Assembly (NCBI GenBank): GCA_031394735.1
Contig: JANMXI010000050.1
Span: forward strand, 41,963 to 105,962
Source of the DNA: TMP-86 sp031394735
Lineage (GTDB): Bacteria; Pseudomonadota; Gammaproteobacteria; Steroidobacterales; Steroidobacteraceae
Direction of reading: 5' to 3'
DNA length: 64,000 nt
How positions within the stretch are numbered: the first letter of the stretch is position 1; each line of letters starts with the position of its first letter. Positions 35,576 to 46,198 of the stretch are shown piece by piece. The position numbers and the translations under genes were made by a program. The notes beneath the pieces were generated by a model. The model made no database searches. It was not told the origin of the DNA and saw nothing but the letters and a program-made list of their open reading frames with translations.

Positions 35576-36148
35576 CTAGTTGGCGAAGAGCGCGCCCACG
35601 TTCACGTCGCGCTTTTCGTCGGCGGAGAATTCCAGCAGCTGTGCGGCGCTGAAGTTGAACATGCCCGCGATCACCACGTCGGGAAAGACCTTGATGCGGA
35701 TATTGTTCAGATTCACCTGGTCGTTGTAGAACTCGCGACGGTCGGCGATCGACTCTTCCAATCCGGTGATCCGCGTCTGCAGATGCCGGAACGTCTCGTC
35801 GCTCTTGAGCTGCGGGTAATTTTCGGCCAGCGCAAACAACTGACCCACGCCACTGCGCAGCTGTTGTTCGGCCGCGCCCACCGCGGCCACGTTACCGCCA
35901 CCGCTGGCCTGGAGCACCGCGCTGCGTGCGCGCATGACCTTCTCCAGCGTCTCGGACTCGTACTGCATGTAGCGTTTGCACGCGTCGACCAGCTTGGGTA
36001 GTTCATCGTGGCGCTGTTTGAGCAGCACGTCGACGTTGGCCCAGGCCACTTTGACGCCCTCACGCAACCTCACCAGGCTGTTGTAGATGCCGATGAAATA
36101 CACGACGCCTACAGCTGCGAGCGCGAGCACGATGACGAAGCCGATCAT
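35576..36148 (-). CDS. lemA: LemA family protein
   Basis: 190 residues: an N-terminal membrane helix (VIVLALAAVGVVYFIGIYN) and then helices with NSLVRLREGVKVAWANVDVL, YPQLKSDETFRHLQ and VFPDVVIAGMFNF, all strongly typical of LemA. The role is unknown. It precedes the GIDE gene, a frequent pair. Confidence 0.95.
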   Translation of the reverse strand: MIGFVIVLALAAVGVVYFIGIYNSLVRLREGVKVAWANVDVLLKQRHDELPKLVDACKRYMQYESETLEKVMRARSAVLQASGGGNVAAVGAAEQQLRSGVGQLFALAENYPQLKSDETFRHLQTRITGLEESIADRREFYNDQVNLNNIRIKVFPDVVIAGMFNFSAAQLLEFSADEKRDVNVGALFAN

Positions 36149-36235
36149 TGTTTGATCCTCTAATCCATAAGGGGTCTTGAGCGCATTTCAAGTATATCAT
36201 TGCATCATTCAAGCTCTTTGCGATGGAGTTCACGG

Positions 36236-37585
36236 ATGAGTGCTCAGCACTACGATCTGATTGTCATTGGCGGCGGCAGCGGCGGCCTCGCCTGCGCGCA
36301 GCGTGCGGCCGGATACGGCGCCAAGGCCGTGGTCATCGAGTCGGGCCGGCTCGGCGGCACCTGCGTCAATGTCGGCTGCGTGCCGAAGAAGGTCATGTTC
36401 AACGCCGCCAGTCTCGCCGAGTCGCTCGACGACGCCGATGGTTACGGGTTCGAGCTGACCGCCTCGGCAGTGGACTGGGCGACGTTGAAACAACGGCGCG
36501 ATGCCTACGTCCTGAAGTTGAACGGCATCTACGAGCGCAACCTCGCCAACAAGAAGGTTGAGTACGTGGCGGGCCGCGCCAGCTTCGTGGACGCCAACAC
36601 TGTGGAAGCGGCCGGCAGGCGCTTCACCGCACCGAACATCCTGATCGCCACCGGCGGCAAGCCGGCGTTGCCCATGCTGCCGGGCGCGGAATTGGGTATC
36701 AGTTCGGATGGATTTTTCGACCTTGCGAGCCGGCCCGCACGTGTGGCGGTGCTCGGCAGCGGCTACGTTGCCTGCGAGTTCGCCGGCGTCTTCGCCTCGC
36801 TCGGCAGCGAGGTGCAGTTGTTCATCCGCAAGAATCAGGTGCTGGGCAGCTTCGACCCGATGCTGGGCTTGGGGTTGATGCGCGAAATGCGCGAGGCCGG
36901 CATCCTCATCCACGAGCAGGTCATTCCCAAAGCCCTGCACAAGGAGTCCGGCGGCATCACCTTGCAGGTGGCCGATGACCGGCGCTTCGAAGGCTTCGAC
37001 TGCGTGGTGTGGGCCATCGGTCGCCGTTCTGATCACCAGGGTTTGAATCTGAAGGCCGTCGGCGTGCATGTCGATGTGCAGGACTTCATCGTCACCGATG
37101 CCTATCAGGCCACCAGTGCGCAGGGAATCTACGCCGTCGGCGATGTGACGGGGCGGGCGCCGCTGACGCCGGTGGCCATCGCCGCGGGCCGGCGTTTGAG
37201 CGACCGGCTCTACGGCGGCAAGAAGGACCGCAAGCTCGACTACTCGATCATCCCCACGGTCATTTTCACGCACCCGCCGATCGGCACGGTGGGACTCACC
37301 GAGGCGCAGGCGCGTGCCGCGCATGGTGACAACGTGAAGATCTACTCCGCTAATTTCGTCTCCATGTATTACGCGCTGACGACGCGCAAGCCGCGCACGG
37401 AAATGAAATTGATCTGCGTCGGAGCGGAGGAGAAAATCGTCGGCTGTCACATCCTCGGGCTGGGCGCGGATGAAATGCTGCAGGGGTTTGCGGTGGCGAT
37501 CCGCATGGGCGCGACCAAACGCGATTTCGACGACACGCTGGCCATTCACCCGACGAGCGCCGAAGAGCTCGTCACGATGCGCTGA
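36236..37585 (+). CDS. gor: Glutathione-disulfide reductase
   Basis: 449 residues. FAD motif GGGSGGLACAQRA, redox-active disulfide in GGTCVNVGCVPKK, NAD(P) motif VLGSGYVACEFAG, and a C-terminal HPTSAEELV dimer segment with the proton-relay histidine. It reduces GSSG with NADPH in the cytosol. The ATG at 36236 is eight bases after GGAG; the longer frame from 36200 lacks support. Confidence 0.94.
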   Translation: MSAQHYDLIVIGGGSGGLACAQRAAGYGAKAVVIESGRLGGTCVNVGCVPKKVMFNAASLAESLDDADGYGFELTASAVDWATLKQRRDAYVLKLNGIYERNLANKKVEYVAGRASFVDANTVEAAGRRFTAPNILIATGGKPALPMLPGAELGISSDGFFDLASRPARVAVLGSGYVACEFAGVFASLGSEVQLFIRKNQVLGSFDPMLGLGLMREMREAGILIHEQVIPKALHKESGGITLQVADDRRFEGFDCVVWAIGRRSDHQGLNLKAVGVHVDVQDFIVTDAYQATSAQGIYAVGDVTGRAPLTPVAIAAGRRLSDRLYGGKKDRKLDYSIIPTVIFTHPPIGTVGLTEAQARAAHGDNVKIYSANFVSMYYALTTRKPRTEMKLICVGAEEKIVGCHILGLGADEMLQGFAVAIRMGATKRDFDDTLAIHPTSAEELVTMR

Positions 37586-37598
37586 CGAGCCCTCGACC

Positions 37599-38162
37599 AT
37601 GAGCATCAGGACCTATCAGGGAATTGCGCCGCAGCTGGGTGAACGCGTCTACATCGACGAAAGCGCCCTGGTCATCGGCCGCGTGCAGATGGGTGATGAT
37701 TCGTCACTCTGGCCGTTCGCGGTGGCGCGCGGCGACGTCAATCGCATCGTGATCGGCGCGCGCACCAACATCCAGGATGGCAGCGTATTGCACGTGGTAC
37801 ACGAGGCGCCCCGCACCAACGGCGGCATCCCGTTGATCATCGGCGACGACGTGACCGTCGGGCACAAGGCCATGTTGCACGCCGTCACCGTCGGCAATCG
37901 CTGCCTCATCGGCATGGCCAGCGTGCTGCTGGATGGCGCGGTGATCGAAGACGAGGTCATCGTCGGCGCGGGCAGCGTGGTGCCGCCCGGCAAGCGGTTG
38001 GAATCGCGCGGTTTGTATGTCGGCAATCCGGCGCGCCGGATACGGGAAGTGAAGCCTTCCGAACTTGAAGGACTGCTGTACAGCGCGCAGCACTACGTGC
38101 AGGTGAAGGAATTACACCGTGCCGATCAGGTCTTGCGGGTCAAGGCTTCCAAAACGGAGTGA
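37599..38162 (+). CDS. Gamma-class carbonic anhydrase family protein (YrdA-like)
   Basis: 187 residues of left-handed beta-helix repeats (ALVIGRVQMGDDSSLWPFAV, TNIQDGSVLHV, VGHKAMLHAVTVGN). The histidine ligands of the gamma-CA site are present in LHVVHE and GHKAMLH. Carbonic anhydrase activity is not certain in YrdA relatives. Its last 37 bases overlap the end of aroE on the other strand. Confidence 0.88.
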   Translation: MSIRTYQGIAPQLGERVYIDESALVIGRVQMGDDSSLWPFAVARGDVNRIVIGARTNIQDGSVLHVVHEAPRTNGGIPLIIGDDVTVGHKAMLHAVTVGNRCLIGMASVLLDGAVIEDEVIVGAGSVVPPGKRLESRGLYVGNPARRIREVKPSELEGLLYSAQHYVQVKELHRADQVLRVKASKTE

Positions 38163-38965
38163 GTGTTGGGGCGCACGCCGCGCCACAGGAAAAACGATTC
38201 GGCCGCCTGTTCCACCAGCATTCCCCAGCCCTTGCAGACGCGCGCGGCGTATAGCGACTTGGCCCACAGCGTGAACGGCGTGTGGCCGCGACCGTAGGCG
38301 AGGTCGTAACAGACGCTCTCCTCGCTCACGAGGCCGGCCGGCATTTCCGGCATCTGTCCCTGCAGACTGGCGGAGGTCGCGTTCACGATCAGGTCGTAGG
38401 GCGGACCCTGCACGTTCTTGAACTCACAGGCATGGATGTCGCAGATGTCGGCAAATGCGGTTGCCAGATTGCGTGCCCGCTCGAGCGTGCGATTGGCGAT
38501 GACCAGCGCGCTGGGCTGGGTTTCGATCAGCGGCGCGAGAATCCCGCGCGTCGCGCCGCCGGCGCCAAGAATCAGAATGCGCTTGTTCTCCAATTCCAGA
38601 CCGAGGTTGTCGCGCAGATCGCGGATCAAGCCGATGCCATCGGTGTTATCGCCCAGCAGCGAGTTGTCCTGCTGCAGCAGGATGGTGTTCACCGCCTGTG
38701 CGCGGCTCGCGCGCGGCGTCATGTCGTTCACGAGCTCGGCGGCCGATGCCTTGTGCGGCAGCGTGACATTGAGTCCTTTCACGCCGCTGGTGAACAGGCG
38801 CAGCGTCTCGCGCCGAAAATCTACCGGGTCGATGTCGTAAAGTCGGTATACGAGGTTCTGCGCGCATTCCTTGGCGAACATGCCGTGAATGAACGGCGAC
38901 CAGCTATGCGCGACCGGGTGCCCGACGACGCCGTATTGATCCGCCGTGATTTCAGGCGCGGCCAC
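38126..38965 (-). CDS. aroE: Shikimate dehydrogenase
   Basis: 279 residues. HSWSPFIHGMFAKE binds shikimate, the catalytic lysine lies in NVTLPHKASA, the NADP loop is GAGGATRG, and the NRT motif follows (ANRTLERA). It makes shikimate from 3-dehydroshikimate in aromatic amino-acid synthesis. It is three bases from hemB and is probably co-transcribed. Confidence 0.95.
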   Translation of the reverse strand: MAAPEITADQYGVVGHPVAHSWSPFIHGMFAKECAQNLVYRLYDIDPVDFRRETLRLFTSGVKGLNVTLPHKASAAELVNDMTPRASRAQAVNTILLQQDNSLLGDNTDGIGLIRDLRDNLGLELENKRILILGAGGATRGILAPLIETQPSALVIANRTLERARNLATAFADICDIHACEFKNVQGPPYDLIVNATSASLQGQMPEMPAGLVSEESVCYDLAYGRGHTPFTLWAKSLYAARVCKGWGMLVEQAAESFFLWRGVRPNTHSVLEALTRKT

Positions 38966-38968
38966 GAT

Positions 38969-39976
<1,008 letters not shown>

Positions 39977-40017
39977 CTTCAGCTATGACTCCTGGCAAAT
40001 CATCGGGTGCGAACGCA

Positions 40018-40043
40018 GCATTATTACTCGGGACGCATTATTA
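40018..40043. repeat. Direct repeat GCATTATTA in the hemB/sigma gap
   Basis: Two copies of GCATTATTA, starting 17 bases apart (40018-40026 and 40035-40043), lie in the 134-base divergent region. They could carry -10-like elements or a regulator site; no function is shown. Confidence 0.35.
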
Positions 40044-40110
40044 TTCCTGCCCCGGCCCACACGCCGACGAGCGGGTGGCCTTACAGGCGTGCCCATCGCA
40101 AGTGTTATAC

Positions 40111-40638
40111 ATGAAGGGCCAATCCGGCGGAAACACCCAGCGCGCGCGGTTTCAGGCGCTTTGCCACGCCCTGAGGCCCGATTTGCTGCGCTTTGCCTTC
40201 TGGCTGTCGCGCGATCGGGCGCTGGCGGAGGACGTGGTGCAGGAGAGCCTGTTGCGGGCCTGGAAGGCGCAGGGCGATCTGCAGGACGAAAAAGCCGCCA
40301 AACCGTGGTTGCTGACCATCGTGCGGCGCGAATATGCGCGCACCTTTGAGCGTAAGCGCCTGCCGACGGTGGACATTGACGACCTGGTGGCACGCGAAGA
40401 GCCCTCCCTGGCCCTGGGCGAAGATCAGGACCTGGCCGAGGTGCGCCGCGCCATGTTCGCGCTGGCGGAAGAATATCGGGAGCCGCTGTTGTTGCAGGTG
40501 CTGATGGGCTATACCACGGCTGAGATCGCCACCGAACTGGGGTTGAGTCAACCGGCGGTGCTGACGCGGCTGTTCCGTGCCCGTCACCAACTCCGCGCCC
40601 TGCTGGGCGAGGACACCGACCTGGATCCGCAACCGTGA
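40111..40638 (+). CDS. ECF-type sigma factor
   Basis: 175 residues. Region 2 reads LRFAFWLSRDRALAEDVVQE with LLRAWK, and region 4 reads YREPLLLQVLMGYTTAEIA, then GLSQPAVLTRLFRARHQL. The ATG at 40111 fits the family start; the longer frame from 39985 does not. It overlaps the DUF3379 anti-sigma gene by GTGA, the usual sigma/anti-sigma pairing. Confidence 0.88.
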   Translation: MKGQSGGNTQRARFQALCHALRPDLLRFAFWLSRDRALAEDVVQESLLRAWKAQGDLQDEKAAKPWLLTIVRREYARTFERKRLPTVDIDDLVAREEPSLALGEDQDLAEVRRAMFALAEEYREPLLLQVLMGYTTAEIATELGLSQPAVLTRLFRARHQLRALLGEDTDLDPQP

Positions 40639-41345
40639 TCACCTGCACCGACTACCGCACCCACGTTCTGGCCGAGCCCGCCGCTGACAGCGACGACCTG
40701 CGTGAACACGTTGAGTCCTGCGCCATCTGCGCCGCCTACACACAACGACTGCAGCATTTCGAAGGCCGGCTGGCAGCGGCGCTGCGCATCGACCTCGGCG
40801 CCGAATGGGCGCCCAACAACGTGGTGCCGCTGATCCCGCCGCGCGCGCCATTGCGACTGCCGCCCAGCTTGCTTGCCGTCGCGGCGAGTTTCATCGGTGG
40901 CATCGGCATCGCCACCTTCCTGTGGCTGGGCAGCGCGCAGCCGACGCTGGCCGCCGCCGTCGTGGCGCACATGGCGCATGAGCCGGCGGCGTGGACGCCC
41001 AGCGATGCGCAGGTGGCGCAGCCGGCCCTGGATGCCGTGCTGAAGGATGCCGGTGTGCGTCTGCTGCCCGGCATGGGTCGTGTAACGTATGCGCATAATT
41101 GTCCGTTCCGCTCACACACGGTGCCGCATCTGGTGGTGCAAACGCCTTCCGGACCGGTCACCGTCATGGTGCTGGCCCACGAGCAGGTGGCCGGCTCCCA
41201 GCATTTCAACGAACAGGGGTATCAGGGCATGCTCGTGCCGGTGGCGGGTCACGGCAGCATCGCCGTGATCATGCGCGGCTCGGACAGCGCCGACGTGCAG
41301 CACATCGCTGACAGCGTCGCGCGCGACATTCAGTGGACGGGTTGA
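40635..41345 (+). CDS. DUF3379 family anti-sigma factor
   Basis: 236 residues. The N-terminal HVESCAICAAY (about residues 24-34) is an HxxxCxxC zinc anti-sigma motif. A membrane helix follows (~84-102), then a periplasmic DUF3379 domain (YAHNCPFRSHTVPHLVVQT; HEQVAGSQHF). It should hold the upstream sigma factor inactive at the membrane. It starts with GTG. Confidence 0.85.
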   Translation: MITCTDYRTHVLAEPAADSDDLREHVESCAICAAYTQRLQHFEGRLAAALRIDLGAEWAPNNVVPLIPPRAPLRLPPSLLAVAASFIGGIGIATFLWLGSAQPTLAAAVVAHMAHEPAAWTPSDAQVAQPALDAVLKDAGVRLLPGMGRVTYAHNCPFRSHTVPHLVVQTPSGPVTVMVLAHEQVAGSQHFNEQGYQGMLVPVAGHGSIAVIMRGSDSADVQHIADSVARDIQWTG

Positions 41346-41367
41346 GTCCAGCCGACGAAGTCCGCTC

Positions 41368-42207
41368 CTAGAATTTTTCCGGCGTGAGGCGCTCGATCTC
41401 CACATAGCCGCCGGCCCCTGCAATATTCCGGTAAATCGCATCGTAGGCAGCGAGCAATTTCTCTTCGAGGCCAAATGGCGGGTTCACGATGATCAGGCCG
41501 CTGCCCGCCAGGCCGATGCCGGCATCGTCCGGATGCACCGCGATGTCGGCGAACAGCATTTTCGGAATGCGCAGCGCCGCCGTGCGTGCATGCATGGAGC
41601 GGCGTTGCTCGGCGCTACGGATGGGATACCAGATCATGTACAGGCCGGTGGGCCAGCGCTCATAGGCATCGGCGAGGTTGCGCAGCAGCTTTTTTACTTC
41701 GTCGACCTCTTCATAGGGCGGGTCGATCAGCACCAGCCCGCGGCGTTCCGGCGGCGGCACCAACGCTTTGAGGCTGCCATACGCATCCTCGATCTGCGTA
41801 TTCAGCCGGCCTGCGGACTGCACTTCGCGCTCGATGGCGCGCGCCTCTGCCGGCATCAATTCAACGAAAACGGCGCGGTCCTGGGGGCGTAGGGCGGCCG
41901 CGATCAGCGCCGGCGATCCAGGGTACAGCGCCAGCCGTTTGCCTTTGCGTGCCCGAATCGCCGCAAAGTAGTCGGACAGTGCAGGTTCGTCGATGCCGCG
42001 CTGGAGCAAGGTCTGAATGCCGCGCTCCGCCTCCTGCGATTTGTGGCTTTCCGTCGATTGCAGGTCATACACGCCGCGGCCGGCATGCGTGTCGAGCACC
42101 ATGAACGGCGTGTCCTTGCGCTTGAGCGCGTTCAGACAGGCGAGCAGCGCGACATGCTTGGCGATGTCGGCGAAGTTGCCGGCGTGATAAATGTGTCTGT
42201 AGTTCAA
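41368..42207 (-). CDS. rlmJ: 23S rRNA (adenine2030-N6)-methyltransferase
   Basis: 279 residues from a TTG at 42207, 10 bases after the hemF stop. The N-terminus NYRHIYHAGNFADIAKH matches RlmJ, and the catalytic IDPPYE loop lies at residues ~165-170, with a C-terminal NPPFG loop. It methylates A2030 of 23S rRNA. A weak ribosome site is the only doubt about the start. Confidence 0.92.
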   Translation of the reverse strand: MNYRHIYHAGNFADIAKHVALLACLNALKRKDTPFMVLDTHAGRGVYDLQSTESHKSQEAERGIQTLLQRGIDEPALSDYFAAIRARKGKRLALYPGSPALIAAALRPQDRAVFVELMPAEARAIEREVQSAGRLNTQIEDAYGSLKALVPPPERRGLVLIDPPYEEVDEVKKLLRNLADAYERWPTGLYMIWYPIRSAEQRRSMHARTAALRIPKMLFADIAVHPDDAGIGLAGSGLIIVNPPFGLEEKLLAAYDAIYRNIAGAGGYVEIERLTPEKF

Positions 42208-42217
42208 CGCGCTGGTT

Positions 42218-43171
42218 TTACAAGTCGGTGAGATAGGCGCGCGGTCGCAGATAGTTGTCGTACAGATCCGCCTCGCGCGAGCCGGGTTGCGGATGCCATT
42301 CGTATTCCCAGCGCGCCAGCGGCGGCATGGACATGAGGATGGACTCGGTGCGCCCTTGAGATTGCAGGCCGAACAAGGTGCCGCGGTCATACACCAGATT
42401 GAACTCCACGTAGCGTCCGCGCCGGTAAAGTTGAAAGTCGCGCTCGCGCGCAGCGTACGGCGTGTCCTTGCGGCGCTCGACGATGGGCATGTAGGCGGGC
42501 AGAAAACGATCGCCGACACTGCGCATGAAGTCGAAGTTGCGATCAAACCCGCCCTCGCTCAAGTCATCGTAGAACAGGCCTCCCACGCCGCGCGTTTCAT
42601 TGCGATGCTTGAGGAAGAAGTACCGGTCGCACCATTCCTTGTAACGTGGGTACACGTCGTCGCCGAACGGCGCGCACGCCGCTTGCGCGGAGCGGTGCCA
42701 GTGCAGCACATCCTCGGCGAACGGGTAGAAGGGCGTCAGGTCGAAGCCGCCGCCGAACCACCAGATCGGATCCTTGTTTGCCGGGCGCGCGATCAGAAAG
42801 CGGACATTGGCGTGCGCGGTCGGCGCGTACGGATTGCGCGGATGCATGATGAGTGAGACGCCCATGGCCTCAAACGGCGCGCCGGCCATGTCGGCGCGAT
42901 GGCTCGAGGCGGACACCGGCAGACCCTGACCGTGAATGTGCGAAAAGCCGATGCAGGCCTTTTCGAATACCGATCCTTCCGCCAGCACGCAACTCTCGCC
43001 GCCGCCGCCTTCCGCGCGCGTCCATTTATCCCGGCGAAACTTGCCACCGTCGAGTTTCTCGACGGCCGGGATGATGCTGTCCAGAAGCGTCAGCAGGTAG
43101 CTGCGCACCTGGGTGTGATCGGGCACGCCCCCTGCTGTCGTTGCGGCCCCGTTTGCATCCGGTTGTGCCAT
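42218..43171 (-). CDS. hemF: Oxygen-dependent coproporphyrinogen III oxidase
   Basis: 317 residues. Conserved stretches include SHIHGQGLPVSASSHR-like, PTAHANVRF, WWFGGGFDLTPFYPF and YVEFNLVYDRGTLFGLQS. It decarboxylates coproporphyrinogen III with O2 in haem synthesis, so the cell is aerobic. The gene precedes rlmJ on the same strand. Confidence 0.96.
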   Translation of the reverse strand: MAQPDANGAATTAGGVPDHTQVRSYLLTLLDSIIPAVEKLDGGKFRRDKWTRAEGGGGESCVLAEGSVFEKACIGFSHIHGQGLPVSASSHRADMAGAPFEAMGVSLIMHPRNPYAPTAHANVRFLIARPANKDPIWWFGGGFDLTPFYPFAEDVLHWHRSAQAACAPFGDDVYPRYKEWCDRYFFLKHRNETRGVGGLFYDDLSEGGFDRNFDFMRSVGDRFLPAYMPIVERRKDTPYAARERDFQLYRRGRYVEFNLVYDRGTLFGLQSQGRTESILMSMPPLARWEYEWHPQPGSREADLYDNYLRPRAYLTDL

Positions 43172-43198
43172 GTGCCGATTTCCTTCGAAGGCAGAGCC

Positions 43199-45718
43199 CT
43201 ATTGCTTGGCGATCGATTTCTTGGCCGCGGCCTTTTTCTTGGCGGCCGGGGCCGACTTGGCAGGCGCTTTCGCCGCCGACTGCTTCTTCGGCGCCGCCTT
43301 GCTGCCCGGTTTGGGCGTGGCTTTGGCCGCCGCCGCAATCGGGGCCGCCTTGGCTGCCGCGGCCTTGGACTTCTTGCCGGCTGCGCCGCCGCTGTTCTTG
43401 GCGCCCTTTTTGCCCCATTTGCCGAAGGTCCGCGCCGGCGCCGCCGCCAGCATTGCCTGACACTCCGGCAGCGTCAGCGACTTCGGGTCGCGGTCCTTGG
43501 GAATCTTGGCATTGCGCGCCTTGTCGGTGATGTAGGGTCCATAGCGCCCGTTCAACACCTGAATGCCGGCGTCGGGAAAATCCAGTATCAGCCGGTTGGC
43601 GTCCGCGATTTCCTTTTCCTGGATCACAGCCAGCGCCCGCGACAGTTCGATGGTGTACGGATCGTCGATCTTCAACGACACATACTTGGCGCCGTATTTC
43701 ACATACGGACCGAAGCGGCCGACGTTGGTGATGATTTCCTCACCCTTCTCGGTCTGGCCCAGCTTGCGCGGCAGCTTGAACAGTTCGATGGCCTGCTCGA
43801 AGTTGATGGTGTCCATCTTCTGCCCAGGCCGCAGACCCGCGAATTTGGGCTTCTCTTCATCGTCCTTGGTGCCGATCTGCACGAAGGGACCGAAACGGCC
43901 CATGCGCACCGTCATCGGCTTGCCGCTGACCGGGTCGGTGCCCAGTTCGCGCGCCTGCGCGACTTCGTCGCGGCTGACGTTGGTTTCGGTGTGATTGACC
44001 AGGTCGATGAACGGCTTCCAGAATTTTTCCAGCAGCGGAATCCACTCGGCCTCGCCGCTGGCTACGGCGTCCAACGAATCTTCCATCTTGGCCGTGAAGT
44101 CGTAGTCGACGTAGGTCGCGAAATACACGGTGAGGAAGCGGCTGACGATCTTGCCGATGTCGGTGGCGGTGAAACGGCGGTTCTCGATTTCCACGTAGCC
44201 GCGATCGCGCAGCGTGGAGATGATGGACGCGTAGGTCGAGGGGCGGCCGATGCCGTATTCCTCGAGCGCCTTCACCAGCGAAGCTTCGGAGAAGCGCGGC
44301 GGCGGTTCGGTGAAATGTTGTGCCGGCACGACGCCGGTCAACTGCACGCGGTCGCCTTCCTGCATGGGCGGCAGCACATGGTCGGTGTCGTCCTGAACGG
44401 CATCGTCGACCCCTTCCTGATACACCGAGATGTAGCCCGGCTTCACCAGCGTGGAGCCGTTGGCGCGCAGCATATGGCGCTTCGGACCGTCGGGTCCGGC
44501 GAGCATGTCCACGGCGACGGTGTCGAACACCGCAGGGGCCATCTGGCAGGCCATGGTGCGCTTCCAGATCAACGAGTACAGGCGGAACTGGTCGTTGTCG
44601 AGCTTGCTCTCGATGTCGGCGGGCACGATGCTCGCCGACGTCGGGCGAATGGCTTCGTGCGCTTCCTGTGCATTCTTGGCCTTGGTGCGGAACACGCGCA
44701 CCTCGTCGAACAGGCCTTCCGGGCCATACATCTTGACCACGGTCTGGCGGATTTCGGCGACCGCTTCCTGCGCCAGATTCAACGAATCGGTACGCATGTA
44801 GCTGATGAGACCGACTGCGCCTTCGCCGATGTCGATGCCTTCATACAATTGCTGCGCCACCCGCATGGTTTTCTGCGCGCTGAAGCCCAGCTTGCGCGCG
44901 GCCTCCTGCTGCAGGGTCGAGGTGGTGAACGGCGGCGCGGGGTTGCGACGGCGCTGTTTGCGATCCACCGCCATCACCGTCAGCATGCCTTGCGCGGCGG
45001 CGCGCAGGGTTTCGTCGACGTTTTGCGCCTGCGCCTGATTGGTGAAGCTGAACTGCTCGACCTTCTCGCCGCCGAACTCGGTTAAGCGGGCGGGGAATTT
45101 CTGCTGCGTGTGCTCGGCTTCGGCGTCGATCGTCCAGTATTCCTGCGGAATGAACGCCGCGATGGCGTCTTCGCGCTCGCAGATCATGCGCAGCGCCGGG
45201 CTCTGCACGCGGCCCGCGGACAGGCCGGGACGCACTTTCTTCCACAGCAGCGGTGAGAGGTTGAAGCCCACCAGGTAGTCCAACGCGCGGCGTGCCTGCT
45301 GCGCGTTGATCAGATCGCCGGACAGATCGCGCGGTTCGGCCATGGCCTGGCGCACCGCGTTCTTGGTGATCTCGTAGAACACGACGCGCTGTACGGTCTT
45401 GTCCTTGAGTTCGCCGCGCTCTTTGAGCAGTTCGCGCAGATGCCAGGAAATCGCCTCACCCTCGCGGTCGGGGTCGGTTGCCAGAAATAGCGCATTGGCC
45501 TTCTTCAGCGCTTTGGATATGGCGTCGACGTGCTTCTGATTGCGCTCGATGATCTGGTACTTCATGGCGAAGCGGTGATCGGGGTCGACCGCGCCGCCCT
45601 TGGGGACCAGATCGCGCACATGGCCGTACGAGGCAAGGACTTCGAAGTCCTTACCCAAATATTTTTTGATGGTCTTCGCCTTGGCAGGCGATTCCACGAT
45701 GACGAGATTGGTGCTCAA
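43199..45718 (-). CDS. topA: DNA topoisomerase I
   Basis: 839 residues. Toprim is visible at LVIVESPAKAKTIKKYLG and DPDREGEAI, and the catalytic tyrosine lies in GLISYMRTDS. The C-terminus has repeated GRFGPYV/GRYGPYI modules and then a Lys/Ala/Pro-rich tail; there are no tetracysteine zinc fingers as in E. coli TopA. The start is TTG at 45718, six bases after the smg stop, with only a weak ribosome site. It relaxes negative supercoils. Confidence 0.97.
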   Translation of the reverse strand: MSTNLVIVESPAKAKTIKKYLGKDFEVLASYGHVRDLVPKGGAVDPDHRFAMKYQIIERNQKHVDAISKALKKANALFLATDPDREGEAISWHLRELLKERGELKDKTVQRVVFYEITKNAVRQAMAEPRDLSGDLINAQQARRALDYLVGFNLSPLLWKKVRPGLSAGRVQSPALRMICEREDAIAAFIPQEYWTIDAEAEHTQQKFPARLTEFGGEKVEQFSFTNQAQAQNVDETLRAAAQGMLTVMAVDRKQRRRNPAPPFTTSTLQQEAARKLGFSAQKTMRVAQQLYEGIDIGEGAVGLISYMRTDSLNLAQEAVAEIRQTVVKMYGPEGLFDEVRVFRTKAKNAQEAHEAIRPTSASIVPADIESKLDNDQFRLYSLIWKRTMACQMAPAVFDTVAVDMLAGPDGPKRHMLRANGSTLVKPGYISVYQEGVDDAVQDDTDHVLPPMQEGDRVQLTGVVPAQHFTEPPPRFSEASLVKALEEYGIGRPSTYASIISTLRDRGYVEIENRRFTATDIGKIVSRFLTVYFATYVDYDFTAKMEDSLDAVASGEAEWIPLLEKFWKPFIDLVNHTETNVSRDEVAQARELGTDPVSGKPMTVRMGRFGPFVQIGTKDDEEKPKFAGLRPGQKMDTINFEQAIELFKLPRKLGQTEKGEEIITNVGRFGPYVKYGAKYVSLKIDDPYTIELSRALAVIQEKEIADANRLILDFPDAGIQVLNGRYGPYITDKARNAKIPKDRDPKSLTLPECQAMLAAAPARTFGKWGKKGAKNSGGAAGKKSKAAAAKAAPIAAAAKATPKPGSKAAPKKQSAAKAPAKSAPAAKKKAAAKKSIAKQ

Positions 45719-45724
45719 GGTGAC

Positions 45725-46198
45725 TTAATGCAAGGCGTCGGAGTGCTCTTCGAAAACCAGATCTTCCATTTGCGCATACGCCGATTCCTGTCCGGGTTGG
45801 CTGAATAGCACCATCAACACCACCCATTTGACTTGTTCTATGTCGATCTCGTCCGCTTCCAGAGCCATCAAGCGGTCGATGACCACCTCACGCTGCGCCA
45901 TGGACAGGATGGCGACGTTCTCCAGATACATGAGGTAGCCGCGCACGTCCGTGTCCAGGCGAAGATTTTCCTGACTGTTGAACACGCGCACCGCGCGTGC
46001 CGTGGCCTGCGCCACCTGCCCCAATTGCTCGCCTGACAGTCCGTCCAGCCACTCCAGCGCGCGTTCGATGTCGGGTTCCGCAAAGCCGGCCTTGTCCAGC
46101 TCCTGCTTCAACGTGACGCGGTCGGGGCGGGGCTCGTCGTCGGCATGCAGATAATTCTCGAATAGATAGATCAGCAGATCGAGAACGTTGTCTTTCAC
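45725..46198 (-). CDS. smg: Smg/DUF494 family protein
   Basis: 157 residues with the family pattern VLDLLIYLFENYL, LEWLDGL, and WVVLMVLFSQPGQE near the end. The function is unclear; it is commonly found beside dprA and topA. The GTG start overlaps the dprA stop as GTGA. Confidence 0.92.
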   Translation of the reverse strand: MKDNVLDLLIYLFENYLHADDEPRPDRVTLKQELDKAGFAEPDIERALEWLDGLSGEQLGQVAQATARAVRVFNSQENLRLDTDVRGYLMYLENVAILSMAQREVVIDRLMALEADEIDIEQVKWVVLMVLFSQPGQESAYAQMEDLVFEEHSDALH

